5,830 nucleotides of DNA from Hyphomicrobiales bacterium. Lineage in GTDB: Bacteria > Pseudomonadota > Alphaproteobacteria > Rhizobiales > Aestuariivirgaceae. Both the position numbers and the translations under genes were made by a program. Shown one piece after another: positions 1 through 5,830 of the stretch (positions are counted from its first letter, which is position 1; each line of letters begins with the position of its first letter). The stretch is taken from the NCBI GenBank assembly GCA_025356765.1, contig JANXRO010000369.1, forward strand, positions 1 to 5,830, read 5' to 3'. The notes under the pieces are model-generated. The model searched no databases. It was not told the origin of the DNA and saw only the letters and a list, made by a program, of their open reading frames with translations.

Positions 1-8
1 AATATCTC

Positions 9-36
9 TTGAAATAACCAAATAGTTATTTATGAT
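9..36 (+). promoter_or_regulatory. Probable sigma70-type promoter with internal inverted repeat
   Basis: TTGAAA at 9-14 and TATGAT at 31-36 each match the sigma70 consensus at five of six positions and are separated by 16 bases. This predicts a start near base 43 and a leader of about 20 bases before the first gene. A 7-bp perfect inverted repeat, AAATAAC (12-18) and GTTATTT (25-31), fills the spacer and touches both boxes. That is a natural position for a repressor site, although AT-rich dyads also arise by chance. The promoter would serve the whole five-gene operon. The motif match is seen directly; promoter function is inferred. Confidence 0.5.
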
Positions 37-46
37 TAGTGCAATT

Positions 47-53
47 GAGAAGG
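47..53 (+). promoter_or_regulatory. Ribosome binding site of the GMC oxidoreductase gene
   Basis: GAGAAGG lies 10 bases upstream of the ATG at 64 and supports that start. The bases between, 54-61 (TTGCGCAA), form a perfect 8-bp palindrome. Confidence 0.55.
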
Positions 54-63
54 TTGCGCAAGC

Positions 64-1650
64 ATGTATGACTACATAATTATAGGTGGGGGTTCGGCTG
101 GCTGCGTTTTGGCAGCCCGTCTGTCTGAAATGCCAGATGCGAAAGTCTTGCTTTTGGAATCTGGCCCGAGGGACACAGATCCCTATATTCACATGCCTGT
201 TGGTTTTTTTAAGATGACAGATGGCCCCTTAACCTGGGGCTATAAAACAGCGCCGCTAAGACACGCCAATAACCGCGAAACGGTTTATCCACAGGCCCGC
301 GTTCTGGGCGGCGGTTCTTCGATCAATGCCGAGATTTATACAAGAGGTTGCCCAGAAGATTATGATGGCTGGGCAGATGAATTGGGCTGCAAGGGTTGGA
401 GTGCCAAAGACCTTCAACCCTATTTTGTGAAGTCTGAGGGTAACAGCAGATTGGGCGGCGCTGATCACGGCATTGATGGGCCGCTGGCAGTTTCAGACAA
501 CGGCGCGCCCAACAAAGTGTCCCTTGCCTATGTGCAAGGCTGCATGGAAATTGGCATGCCGTTCAATCCTGATTTTAACTCTGGTAAACAAGAAGGCACT
601 GGCCTTTATCAAACGACGACGAAAAACGGCAGGCGATGCAGCGCCGCTGTAGGTTATTTGAAGCCAGCTTTGAAGCGCAAAAACTTGGAACTTCGAACTG
701 GTGTCACAGTGTTGCGTATTGTGGTTGAAAACAACAAAGCCACGGGCGTTGAAATTTTGGACCAGGGCCGCAGCGTTGTTGTTTCTGCATCAAGCGAAGT
801 AATCGTCACTGCAGGCGCCATCGGTTCACCGAAATTGCTGATGCTTTCGGGCATTGGCCCTGCCGCGCATTTGCGTGAGTGTGACGTTCCTATCGTGCAT
901 GATCTAAAAGGTGTGGGGCAAAACTTCCATGATCATTTCTCCAGTGATGTGGCATGGGTTTTGAACGGCGCGCATTCTTATGACAAATATAAAAAGCTGC
1001 ATTGGATGGCATGGGCCGGCTTGCAATATGCCCTGTTTCGCAATGGCCCTGTTGCTACAAATATTGTGGAGGCAGGCGCATTTTGGTGGGGCAATCGCAA
1101 AGAAAAAACGCCAGATCTGCAATTTCATTTTGTTGCGGGTGCAGGTGTTGAGAAGGCCGGAGACACGTTGCCGGGCGGCAATGGTGCATCATGTAATTCA
1201 TATTTCACCAGGCCGCGCTCACGGGGCTCAATTACGTTGCGTTCAAAAAACTCGAGCGATGCACCCATCGTTGATCCCAATTCATTTGCTGAGCCTTATG
1301 ATTTGGAACGCCACATCGAAGCAATTAAAATAAGCCAAGACGTGGGCCGCACCAAATCCATGCAGCGTTATGTTTCCAGCGAATTTGCTCCCGGCACAAA
1401 ATTGAAAACCCAACAAGACTACATTGATTTTGCCCGTGCCACGGCGCGTTCTTCTTATCATCCCGTCGGTGCTTGCAAGATGGGCGTTGATGAAATGGCA
1501 GTTGTTGACACGTCCATGCGCGTGCATGGAATTGAAAGCCTGCGCGTGTGTGACTCTTCAACCATGCCACGTGTTGTATCCTCCAACACCAATGCACCAA
1601 CAATTGCGATGGCAGAAAAAGCTGCTGATCTTATTCGTGGAAATCGTTAA
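64..1650 (+). CDS. GMC-family FAD-dependent oxidoreductase (choline dehydrogenase-like)
   Basis: This is a cytoplasmic flavoenzyme of the glucose-methanol-choline family, which oxidises an alcohol group to an aldehyde or ketone. The 528-residue length suits the family. The N-terminus has the FAD Rossmann motif GGGSAG (8-13) and the ribose-binding acidic residue in LLLESG (E32). The first GMC signature lies around VLGGGSSIN (80-88) and the second is GAIGSPKLLMLSGIGP (251-266). The C-terminal active site shows SSYHPVGACKMG with His466, and Asn510 in NTNAPT, which is the His/Asn pair expected of catalytic GMC enzymes. No signal peptide or membrane segment is visible, because the FAD motif starts at residue 4. 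The ATG start has a good upstream GAGAAGG. The stop overlaps the next ATG as TAATG. The family is confident, but the substrate cannot be read from sequence: choline is only the default label, and polyols or other alcohols are equally possible given the neighbours. Confidence 0.93.
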   Translation: MYDYIIIGGGSAGCVLAARLSEMPDAKVLLLESGPRDTDPYIHMPVGFFKMTDGPLTWGYKTAPLRHANNRETVYPQARVLGGGSSINAEIYTRGCPEDYDGWADELGCKGWSAKDLQPYFVKSEGNSRLGGADHGIDGPLAVSDNGAPNKVSLAYVQGCMEIGMPFNPDFNSGKQEGTGLYQTTTKNGRRCSAAVGYLKPALKRKNLELRTGVTVLRIVVENNKATGVEILDQGRSVVVSASSEVIVTAGAIGSPKLLMLSGIGPAAHLRECDVPIVHDLKGVGQNFHDHFSSDVAWVLNGAHSYDKYKKLHWMAWAGLQYALFRNGPVATNIVEAGAFWWGNRKEKTPDLQFHFVAGAGVEKAGDTLPGGNGASCNSYFTRPRSRGSITLRSKNSSDAPIVDPNSFAEPYDLERHIEAIKISQDVGRTKSMQRYVSSEFAPGTKLKTQQDYIDFARATARSSYHPVGACKMGVDEMAVVDTSMRVHGIESLRVCDSSTMPRVVSSNTNAPTIAMAEKAADLIRGNR

Positions 1651-3230
1651 TGCCTAAAATCGTCTCAGCCGCCGAAGCCGTATCGCATATTAAAGACCAT
1701 GCTATTATTGCCGTAAATTCATCATCAGGTTTGGGGTGCCCTGATGCCGTTTTGAAAGCCATGGGCGAAAGATTTGCAAATCAACAATCGCCAAAAGCAC
1801 TCACCATGATTCATCCTATCGCGGCCGGTGATTTTTATGGCATCAAAGGTATTGAACACTTAACCGCCAATAAAGGCCAAGTGGCCAGAACAATTGCGGG
1901 CTCATATCCATCTGGCCCGTCGGGCGCTGAACCCCCTCGAATTTGGGCCATGATTACAGCCAATGAAATTCCAGCTTATAATGTGCCATCTGGCATCGTG
2001 TTTGATATGTTGCGAGAAGCCGCTGCCAAACGTCCGGGCGTTCTAACTTCTGTTGGGCTTGATACGTTCGTTGATCCCGATCAGCAAGGCTGTGCGATGA
2101 ACGCACGTGCCGCCGCTGCGCCGATTGTGAAAAAAATTAAATTTGAAGGCGAAGAACTTCTATTTTTCCCAACCATCACCCCGCACGTGGGGATTATTCG
2201 CGCCACATCATCTGATCGTCGCGGCAATTTGAGCTTCGAACAGGAGGGTGCATATCTGGGCGGAATGGAAATCGCTTTGGCGGCCCATAACAATGGCGGC
2301 ATTGTGATTGCTCAGGTGAAACGTATTGTTGAGAACGATACGATCACTACGCATAATGTGCGCATTCCAGGCATTCTGATTGATTATATTGTTGAAGCGC
2401 CAGACCAATGGCAAACCACGCAAACACCTTATGATCCAGCCATTAGCGGCGAAGAACAAAAACCACTCAGCAGTTTTGCGCACATGGATTTTGGCCCCGG
2501 TAAAGTGATTGCGCGCCGCGTTGCTCAAGAATTAAAACAAGGCTGGGCCGTAAATCTAGGGTTTGGTGTTTCGGCCAACGTGCCGCGCATTGTGTTGGAA
2601 GAGGGCCAACATGGCGCTGTAACATGGGTGATTGAACAAGGCGCTGTTGGCGGCATTCCGCTTTTGGATTTTCAGTTTGGTTGCTCATCCAACGCTGAAG
2701 CTATTGTAGCCTCGCCTCACCAATTCACCTATTTTCAGGCAGGTGGTTTTGATTGTTCACTGTTGTCGTTTCTGCAAATTGATCAAACTGGCAGTGTGAA
2801 TGTGCATCGTTTGGGTGCTAGACCACATGTGACGGCAGGGGCAGGCGGCTTTGTTGACATCACCTCGCGGGCAAAAAAAATTGTGTTCTCCGGCTTTTTT
2901 AATGCTGGCGCAAAAATGGATATTGTTGACGGCAAACTGAAAATTGAAAAAGACGGAAAGATTAAAAAGTTGGTCAACGCCTGCGAACAAATAACCTTTT
3001 CTGGTCGCCGCGCCGTGATGCAGAAACAAGATATTACCTATATCACAGAACGTTGTGTGATGAAGTTGTTGCCCGAAGGTATCGTTGTCACAGAAATTGC
3101 GCCGGGTGTATCGCTGCAAGAAAATATTTTGGATCAAGCCGAATTTCCGCTTATTGTGGCCCCAAACATAAAACCAATGGGCAACAATCTTTTTATGCCA
3201 AATCAAATGGGACGTGCATTTCATGTTTGA
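1650..3230 (+). CDS. Fused family I acyl-CoA:carboxylate CoA-transferase (propionate CoA-transferase/YdiF-like)
   Basis: The protein moves CoA from a donor such as acetyl-CoA to a free carboxylic acid through a glutamyl-CoA thioester. At 526 residues it carries both CoA-transferase halves in one chain, as in Pct and YdiF, rather than as separate alpha and beta subunits. The N-terminal half has a glycine-rich CoA-binding stretch, SSSGLGCPDAVL, at about residues 24-35. The C-terminal half has EQGAVGG with the probable catalytic Glu329, and the GAGGF loop at 397-401 that forms the oxyanion site in this family. The gene starts inside the previous stop codon (TAATG), which points to translational coupling, and ends overlapping the hydratase gene. 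It is the likely activating step of the pathway, since no acyl-CoA ligase is present in the window. The acid it activates is unknown. Confidence 0.9.
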   Translation: MPKIVSAAEAVSHIKDHAIIAVNSSSGLGCPDAVLKAMGERFANQQSPKALTMIHPIAAGDFYGIKGIEHLTANKGQVARTIAGSYPSGPSGAEPPRIWAMITANEIPAYNVPSGIVFDMLREAAAKRPGVLTSVGLDTFVDPDQQGCAMNARAAAAPIVKKIKFEGEELLFFPTITPHVGIIRATSSDRRGNLSFEQEGAYLGGMEIALAAHNNGGIVIAQVKRIVENDTITTHNVRIPGILIDYIVEAPDQWQTTQTPYDPAISGEEQKPLSSFAHMDFGPGKVIARRVAQELKQGWAVNLGFGVSANVPRIVLEEGQHGAVTWVIEQGAVGGIPLLDFQFGCSSNAEAIVASPHQFTYFQAGGFDCSLLSFLQIDQTGSVNVHRLGARPHVTAGAGGFVDITSRAKKIVFSGFFNAGAKMDIVDGKLKIEKDGKIKKLVNACEQITFSGRRAVMQKQDITYITERCVMKLLPEGIVVTEIAPGVSLQENILDQAEFPLIVAPNIKPMGNNLFMPNQMGRAFHV

Positions 3231-3999
3231 AACGGGTGATGCACGCATTCAGTTGACAGTGGTTGATGAAACGGCAACTATCACATTGGCCCGGCCCGAG
3301 AAGTTGAATGCGCTTGATAAGCCAATGATATTGGCGCTGGAGCGAGTGGCATTGATCATTGACGCTGATCCAAAAATTAAAGTTGCCATCATCACAGGTG
3401 CGGGTAACCGTGCCTTTTGCGCTGGTGGTGATATTGAAGCATGGTCCACCGAAACAGCTGAAGACTTTGGGCTGCAATGGGTAAGGCTTGGGCACCGTGC
3501 TTTTGATGCACTCGCAAGATTGCGCCAGCCTTTAATCGCGGTGTTAAACGGTTCAGCCATGGGTGGCGGATTTGAATTGGCCACATGCGCAGATTTTCGC
3601 ATTGCTGAACCCCACATTAAATTGTCTTTGCCTGAAACCGGCTTGGGGATCATTCCTGGTTGGTCTGGCACGCAAAGGGCAGTGCGCCGTTTTGGCGCGC
3701 AAATTATCAGGCGCATGTCGCTTGCGGGCGAAAGTTTTAATGCAGAGCAGGCATTGACCCATGGCCTTGTTGATCAAGTGGCCACGCAAAGCCAAAGCAT
3801 GAATGCCGCAGTTGTTCTGGCACAGCAGATCTGCACACGATCAACTTTCGCAACATCAGCCACGAAGATGATGATCAACGCAGCCGAGGGTGAAGACCCT
3901 GAGCGGGCGCTAGAAGCACTGGGTGGAATAGCTGCCGCCCATAGCCAAGAACTAAAAGCGGGCTTGGCTGCTTTTCGCGCCAAGAAGCAAAAGCACTGA
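3223..3999 (+). CDS. Enoyl-CoA hydratase/isomerase family protein (crotonase fold)
   Basis: A crotonase-superfamily enzyme acting on acyl-CoA, most likely adding water across an enoyl-CoA double bond. I choose the ATG at 3223 (258 residues) over the in-frame GTG at 3214. The only Shine-Dalgarno-like run, GGGA at 3209-3212, lies 10 bases from the ATG but directly abuts the GTG. The ATG also gives a compact 8-base overlap with the CoA-transferase gene. The oxyanion-hole segments are AFCAGGDI and GSAMGGGFELA. Glu118 (in GGGFEL) and Glu138 (in LPETGLGIIPG) are 20 residues apart, matching the two catalytic glutamates of classical enoyl-CoA hydratase, so true hydratase activity is plausible. The usual GGTQR is GWSGTQR here. 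Isomerase, hydrolase or decarboxylase activity cannot be excluded for this superfamily. Its overlap with the CoA-transferase suggests it uses that enzyme's product. Confidence 0.9.
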   Translation: MFETGDARIQLTVVDETATITLARPEKLNALDKPMILALERVALIIDADPKIKVAIITGAGNRAFCAGGDIEAWSTETAEDFGLQWVRLGHRAFDALARLRQPLIAVLNGSAMGGGFELATCADFRIAEPHIKLSLPETGLGIIPGWSGTQRAVRRFGAQIIRRMSLAGESFNAEQALTHGLVDQVATQSQSMNAAVVLAQQICTRSTFATSATKMMINAAEGEDPERALEALGGIAAAHSQELKAGLAAFRAKKQKH

Positions 4000-4670
4000 T
4001 GCAGAAAATTACGCTGGTCATTTTTGATTGTGACGGCGTTCTGGTCGACAGTGAGTTGATAAGTGCGCAGATGGTGGTTGAAGTTTTTTCCGAAATCGGC
4101 CTCAACGTTGATCTGTCTTTTGTATATCATAACTTTGTTGGCCACAGCTTCACAACAGTTGCGGCAAAATATGCCCGCGAACATGGCAACAATGTTCCCA
4201 GCAGTTTTGAAAATGATTATAGAGAAAGATTGCTCAATACTTTTGGCGGAAAACTCAAAGCTATGGCCGGCATTGAGAAAGTTTTAGATCAACTGAATGT
4301 GCCCTTTTGTTTGGCCTCAGGGTCAAGTCCAGCGCGTGTCAACCGCTCGCTTGAAGTTACAGGCTTAATGCCACGTTTTAAAAATAGAATCTTCACCACA
4401 TCGTTGGTTGCCAAAGGCAAACCAGCGCCCGATATTTTTTATTACGCAGCAAAAATGATGGGTGCATCACCACAGGAATGCTTGGTGATTGAAGATAGCA
4501 CCGCGGGTGTTGATGGTGCTAAGGCTGCCACCATGACGGTTTGGCAATTCACCGGTGGCGATCATTTTAACCATGGCTATCAAAACGTGGTCGGCCCCCA
4601 TTTGGTGGATCGTAAGTTTAATCGTATGACTGAATTCTTTGATCCTGTGCCTCAACTGCGGCACCAATAA
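3999..4670 (+). CDS. HAD-superfamily subfamily IA phosphatase (YieH / beta-phosphoglucomutase-like)
   Basis: A small soluble Mg-dependent phosphohydrolase or phosphomutase of 223 residues, normal for the group. All four HAD motifs are present: DCDGVLVDSE with nucleophile Asp10 and acid/base Asp12; Ser107 in LASGSS; Lys141 in KGKPAPD; and Glu165-Asp166 in VIEDSTAG. An alpha-helical cap lies between motifs I and II (about residues 17-90) and should set the substrate. The overall pattern resembles E. coli YieH, a 6-phosphogluconate phosphatase, and CbbY-type proteins, so a phosphorylated sugar or sugar acid is the natural guess. A mutase cannot be ruled out. The ATG sits in TGATG with the preceding stop, so translation is probably coupled. 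Its place between acyl-CoA enzymes and a sugar-type regulator hints that the pathway or its inducer involves a phosphorylated compound; this is inference. Confidence 0.88.
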   Translation: MQKITLVIFDCDGVLVDSELISAQMVVEVFSEIGLNVDLSFVYHNFVGHSFTTVAAKYAREHGNNVPSSFENDYRERLLNTFGGKLKAMAGIEKVLDQLNVPFCLASGSSPARVNRSLEVTGLMPRFKNRIFTTSLVAKGKPAPDIFYYAAKMMGASPQECLVIEDSTAGVDGAKAATMTVWQFTGGDHFNHGYQNVVGPHLVDRKFNRMTEFFDPVPQLRHQ

Positions 4671-4684
4671 GGTTTCTGGCTTCC

Positions 4685-5635
4685 ATGGTGCGAAATGTTG
4701 AACTTGAAAATGCTCGGTTGGATGAAGCGGCAAGGGCCGGTTGGCTTTATTATATCGCGGGCAATACGCAAGACGAGATAGCACGCAAATTGGGTGTGTC
4801 ACGTCAAACAGCTCAGCGGCTGGTGTCTTTGTCGATATCTGAAAAATTGATCAAAGTGCGGCTTGATCACCCCATTGCCAAATGTTTGGAACTGTCTGAG
4901 CGCTTGAAGCAAAAATTCGAAATTGAATTTTGTGAAGTGGTTCCAAGTGACCCTGACTCAGATTCTTCAACTCTCGGTGTGGCGCAGTCGGCGGCCGCTG
5001 AACTTGAGAAATATTTTATATCCCAACATCCAGTCGTCGTTGCCATGGGCACGGGGCGCATGCTGCGCGCCATGGTGGACCAGCTAACGCCGATGGATTG
5101 CCCGCAACATAAAATTGTTTCGCTGGTTGGAAATATTGCCTCTGACGGCTCGGCCTCGCTTTATGATGTGGTAAGCCGCGTGGCAGACGCAGTGCGCGCG
5201 CCGCATTACCCCATGCCGCTTCCTGTTATTGCAACCACCGTTCACGATAAGGCACTTTTGTTAAGCCAAAAGCCGGTGCGCAACGTGGTTGAGCTTGCCA
5301 AACAGGCCGACGTTACTTTTGTGGGCGTTGGCACGATGGGCGATGATGCAGCCCTAGTGCGTGATGGCTTTGTGAAGCCCGATGAAATGCGCGCTTTGGT
5401 TAAAGCCGGTGCTGCTGGTGAAATTATCGGCTGGGCCTTTGATGATCGCAGACAGCTGATTGATGGCTTTACCAATGACCGCGTTGTGAGCGTTCCTCTC
5501 GATCAACCGGCCAAGCGAAAAGTGCTTGGAATTGCAATGGCTTTACCCCGTTTGCGGGCCGTGAAAGGCGCATTAATTGGCAAATTGATCAACGGAATCA
5601 TTACCAACGAAGCTATGGCTGGGCTTTTACTTTAA
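4685..5635 (+). CDS. SorC-family sugar-binding transcriptional regulator
   Basis: A DNA-binding regulator of 316 residues with the standard SorC/DeoR-like layout. An N-terminal helix-turn-helix lies at about residues 24-48 (GNTQDEIARKLGVSRQTAQRL). It is followed by a large sugar-isomerase-like effector domain from about residue 60 to the end. That domain shows typical elements: VVAMGTGRML, a KIVSLVGN strand, VTFVGVGTMGDD and a C-terminal ALIGKLINGIITNEA segment. Family members bind sugars, polyols or their phosphates and often act as tetramers on palindromic operators beside their own transport or catabolic genes. The gene begins 14 bases after the phosphatase stop with only a weak AAGG (4669-4672) upstream, so it is probably part of the same transcript. 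Likely targets are the dyads at 5693-5723 and perhaps the operon promoter. The effector cannot be deduced; EryD-like polyol regulators are a reasonable comparison but not an assignment. Confidence 0.9.
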   Translation: MVRNVELENARLDEAARAGWLYYIAGNTQDEIARKLGVSRQTAQRLVSLSISEKLIKVRLDHPIAKCLELSERLKQKFEIEFCEVVPSDPDSDSSTLGVAQSAAAELEKYFISQHPVVVAMGTGRMLRAMVDQLTPMDCPQHKIVSLVGNIASDGSASLYDVVSRVADAVRAPHYPMPLPVIATTVHDKALLLSQKPVRNVVELAKQADVTFVGVGTMGDDAALVRDGFVKPDEMRALVKAGAAGEIIGWAFDDRRQLIDGFTNDRVVSVPLDQPAKRKVLGIAMALPRLRAVKGALIGKLINGIITNEAMAGLLL

Positions 5636-5638
5636 GTG

Positions 5639-5652
5639 TGAGCAAAAGCTCA
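5639..5652 (+). terminator. Weak hairpin after the regulator gene, possible terminator
   Basis: TGAGC (5639-5643) and GCTCA (5648-5652) form a 5-bp stem around an AAAA loop, starting four bases after the regulator stop. The following bases, ATTCTATT, are only moderately T-rich, so this would be a poor intrinsic terminator. Read-through into the next gene is possible. Confidence 0.25.
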
Positions 5653-5653
5653 A

Positions 5654-5692
5654 TTCTATTAAAAACGTTTTAATTCAAATATTTAAATTAAT
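5654..5692. other. AT-rich intergenic tract
   Basis: This stretch is almost entirely A and T. It contains the palindromes AAAACGTTTT (5662-5671) and ATTTAAAT (5681-5688). It lies immediately upstream of the dyad cluster and could act as an UP-like element, a bend or a promoter melting region. No clean -10/-35 pair was found in it. Confidence 0.3.
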
Positions 5693-5723
5693 GTTGCAAC
5701 TGCAATGACGCATTGCAATGACG
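5693..5723. promoter_or_regulatory. Dyad cluster, probable operator of the SorC-type regulator
   Basis: Several overlapping symmetrical elements built on TTGCA/TGCAA occur in 31 bases. GTTGCAAC (5693-5700) is a perfect palindrome. TGCAATG (5701-5707) and CATTGCA (5711-5717) form a perfect inverted repeat around ACG. CATTGCAATG (5711-5720) is itself palindromic. TGCAATGACG also occurs as a 10-bp direct repeat at 5701-5710 and 5714-5723. Such multi-dyad sites between a SorC-type gene and a downstream operon suit a tetrameric regulator. The symmetry is seen directly; binding by the adjacent regulator is inferred. Confidence 0.55.
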
Positions 5724-5731
5724 ATTTGCCA

Positions 5732-5737
5732 TTGACT
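5732..5737 (+). promoter_or_regulatory. Candidate -35 box for the downstream gene
   Basis: TTGACT begins nine bases after the dyad cluster and matches the -35 consensus well. At 16-18 base spacing only poor -10 candidates occur (for example TGACTT at 5755-5760). The promoter would therefore be weak or activator-dependent, if this is the promoter at all. Confidence 0.3.
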
Positions 5738-5763
5738 CTCAGGGCTTGTGGATGTGACTTACG

Positions 5764-5798
5764 CCCATGTCACGGGCAAATGCCCGTAGGCTCATGGG
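5764..5798 (+). promoter_or_regulatory. Nested inverted repeat (leader hairpin) overlapping the Shine-Dalgarno
   Basis: The inner arms ACGGGCA (5772-5778) and TGCCCGT (5781-5787) are perfectly complementary. The outer arms CCCATG (5764-5769) and CATGGG (5793-5798) are also perfectly complementary and enclose them, with a 2/5-base internal loop. As RNA, the inner part would fold as a GC-rich stem with an AAAT tetraloop. The outer arm pairs the first three G residues of the ribosome binding site at 5796-5801. It could damp or switch translation of the next gene, or be a DNA operator. The pairing is seen; the role is inferred. Confidence 0.5.
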
Positions 5799-5801
5799 AG
5801 G
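5796..5801 (+). promoter_or_regulatory. Strong Shine-Dalgarno for the downstream gene
   Basis: GGGAGG stands five bases before the ATG at 5807, an almost ideal ribosome binding site and the best in the window. It supports a real gene start even though only eight codons are visible. Confidence 0.75.
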
Positions 5802-5806
5802 ATTTA

Positions 5807-5830
5807 ATGAAGACTGTTTTGAAGGGCGCG
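5807..5830 (+). CDS. Start of a downstream gene, cut by the window end
   Basis: Only the first eight codons are present, reading MKTVLKGA. They follow a strong GGGAGG at five-base spacing and a 171-base intergenic region, so this is probably the first gene of a new transcription unit. The lysines at positions 2 and 6 would fit the charged n-region of an exported protein's signal peptide. A SorC-type regulator is often followed by a sugar transporter operon whose first gene encodes a periplasmic binding protein. That identity is a guess from context; eight residues cannot prove it. Confidence 0.6.

Noticed and set aside
980..1333. 117-codon open frame in another + frame inside the GMC gene
   Set aside because: It overlaps a clear oxidoreductase with conserved motifs on both sides, and its Cys/Arg-rich translation looks non-biological.
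2873..2880. Run of eight A residues in the CoA-transferase gene (and seven T at 204-210 in the GMC gene) as phase-variation tracts
   Set aside because: The runs are short, lie mid-gene and the frames are intact. There is no sign of programmed or phase-variable frameshifting.
3214..3222. GTG start extending the hydratase by three residues
   Set aside because: The Shine-Dalgarno-like GGGA at 3209-3212 abuts this GTG, leaving no usable spacing. The ATG at 3223 has a 10-base spacing and gives a compact overlap.
2757..3248. 163-codon open frame on the minus strand
   Set aside because: It lies wholly opposite the well-supported CoA-transferase gene. Its translation is rich in His, Cys and Phe with no recognisable domain, so it is a shadow frame.
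3249..3716. 155-codon open frame on the minus strand
   Set aside because: It is antisense to the hydratase, whose catalytic motifs are intact, and its translation shows no family features.
1..5830. Mobile elements, CRISPR arrays, tRNA or rRNA genes
   Set aside because: No transposase-like frames, long terminal repeats, regularly spaced repeats or cloverleaf-like sequences were seen. The window is fully accounted for by the operon and one intergenic region.

Overview
The window looks like part of a bacterial catabolic locus, most plausibly from an alphaproteobacterium of moderate GC content (near 50% by eye). That placement is inferred from the style of the proteins, the tight all-plus-strand operon and the SorC-type regulator next to what may be a transport operon. 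No rRNA, tRNA or phylogenetic marker is present to confirm it.

Layout: a short leader (1-63) carries a plausible sigma70-type promoter and a ribosome binding site. Five genes follow on the + strand with almost no gaps. They encode a GMC-family FAD oxidoreductase (64-1650), a fused family I CoA-transferase (1650-3230), a crotonase-fold enoyl-CoA hydratase/isomerase (3223-3999), a HAD subfamily IA phosphatase (3999-4670) and a SorC-family sugar-responsive regulator (4685-5635). The first four overlap by 1, 8 and 1 bases, and the fifth follows after 14 bases, so they very probably share one transcript. A 171-base intergenic stretch (5636-5806) then holds a weak hairpin, an AT-rich tract, a cluster of dyads built on TTGCA/TGCAA, a possible -35 box and a nested inverted repeat running into a strong Shine-Dalgarno. 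The first eight codons of another gene (5807-5830) begin there and are cut by the window end.

Working together (inference): the set reads as a pathway that oxidises an alcohol or polyol-like substrate, converts a resulting acid to its CoA thioester by CoA transfer, and hydrates or isomerises that thioester. A small-molecule phosphatase and a carbohydrate-sensing repressor/activator are encoded alongside. The pairing of acyl-CoA chemistry with a sugar-type regulator is unusual, and I do not recognise the substrate. The regulator probably controls the downstream gene through the dyad cluster and may also control its own operon. No mobile elements, CRISPR arrays or RNA genes were seen.
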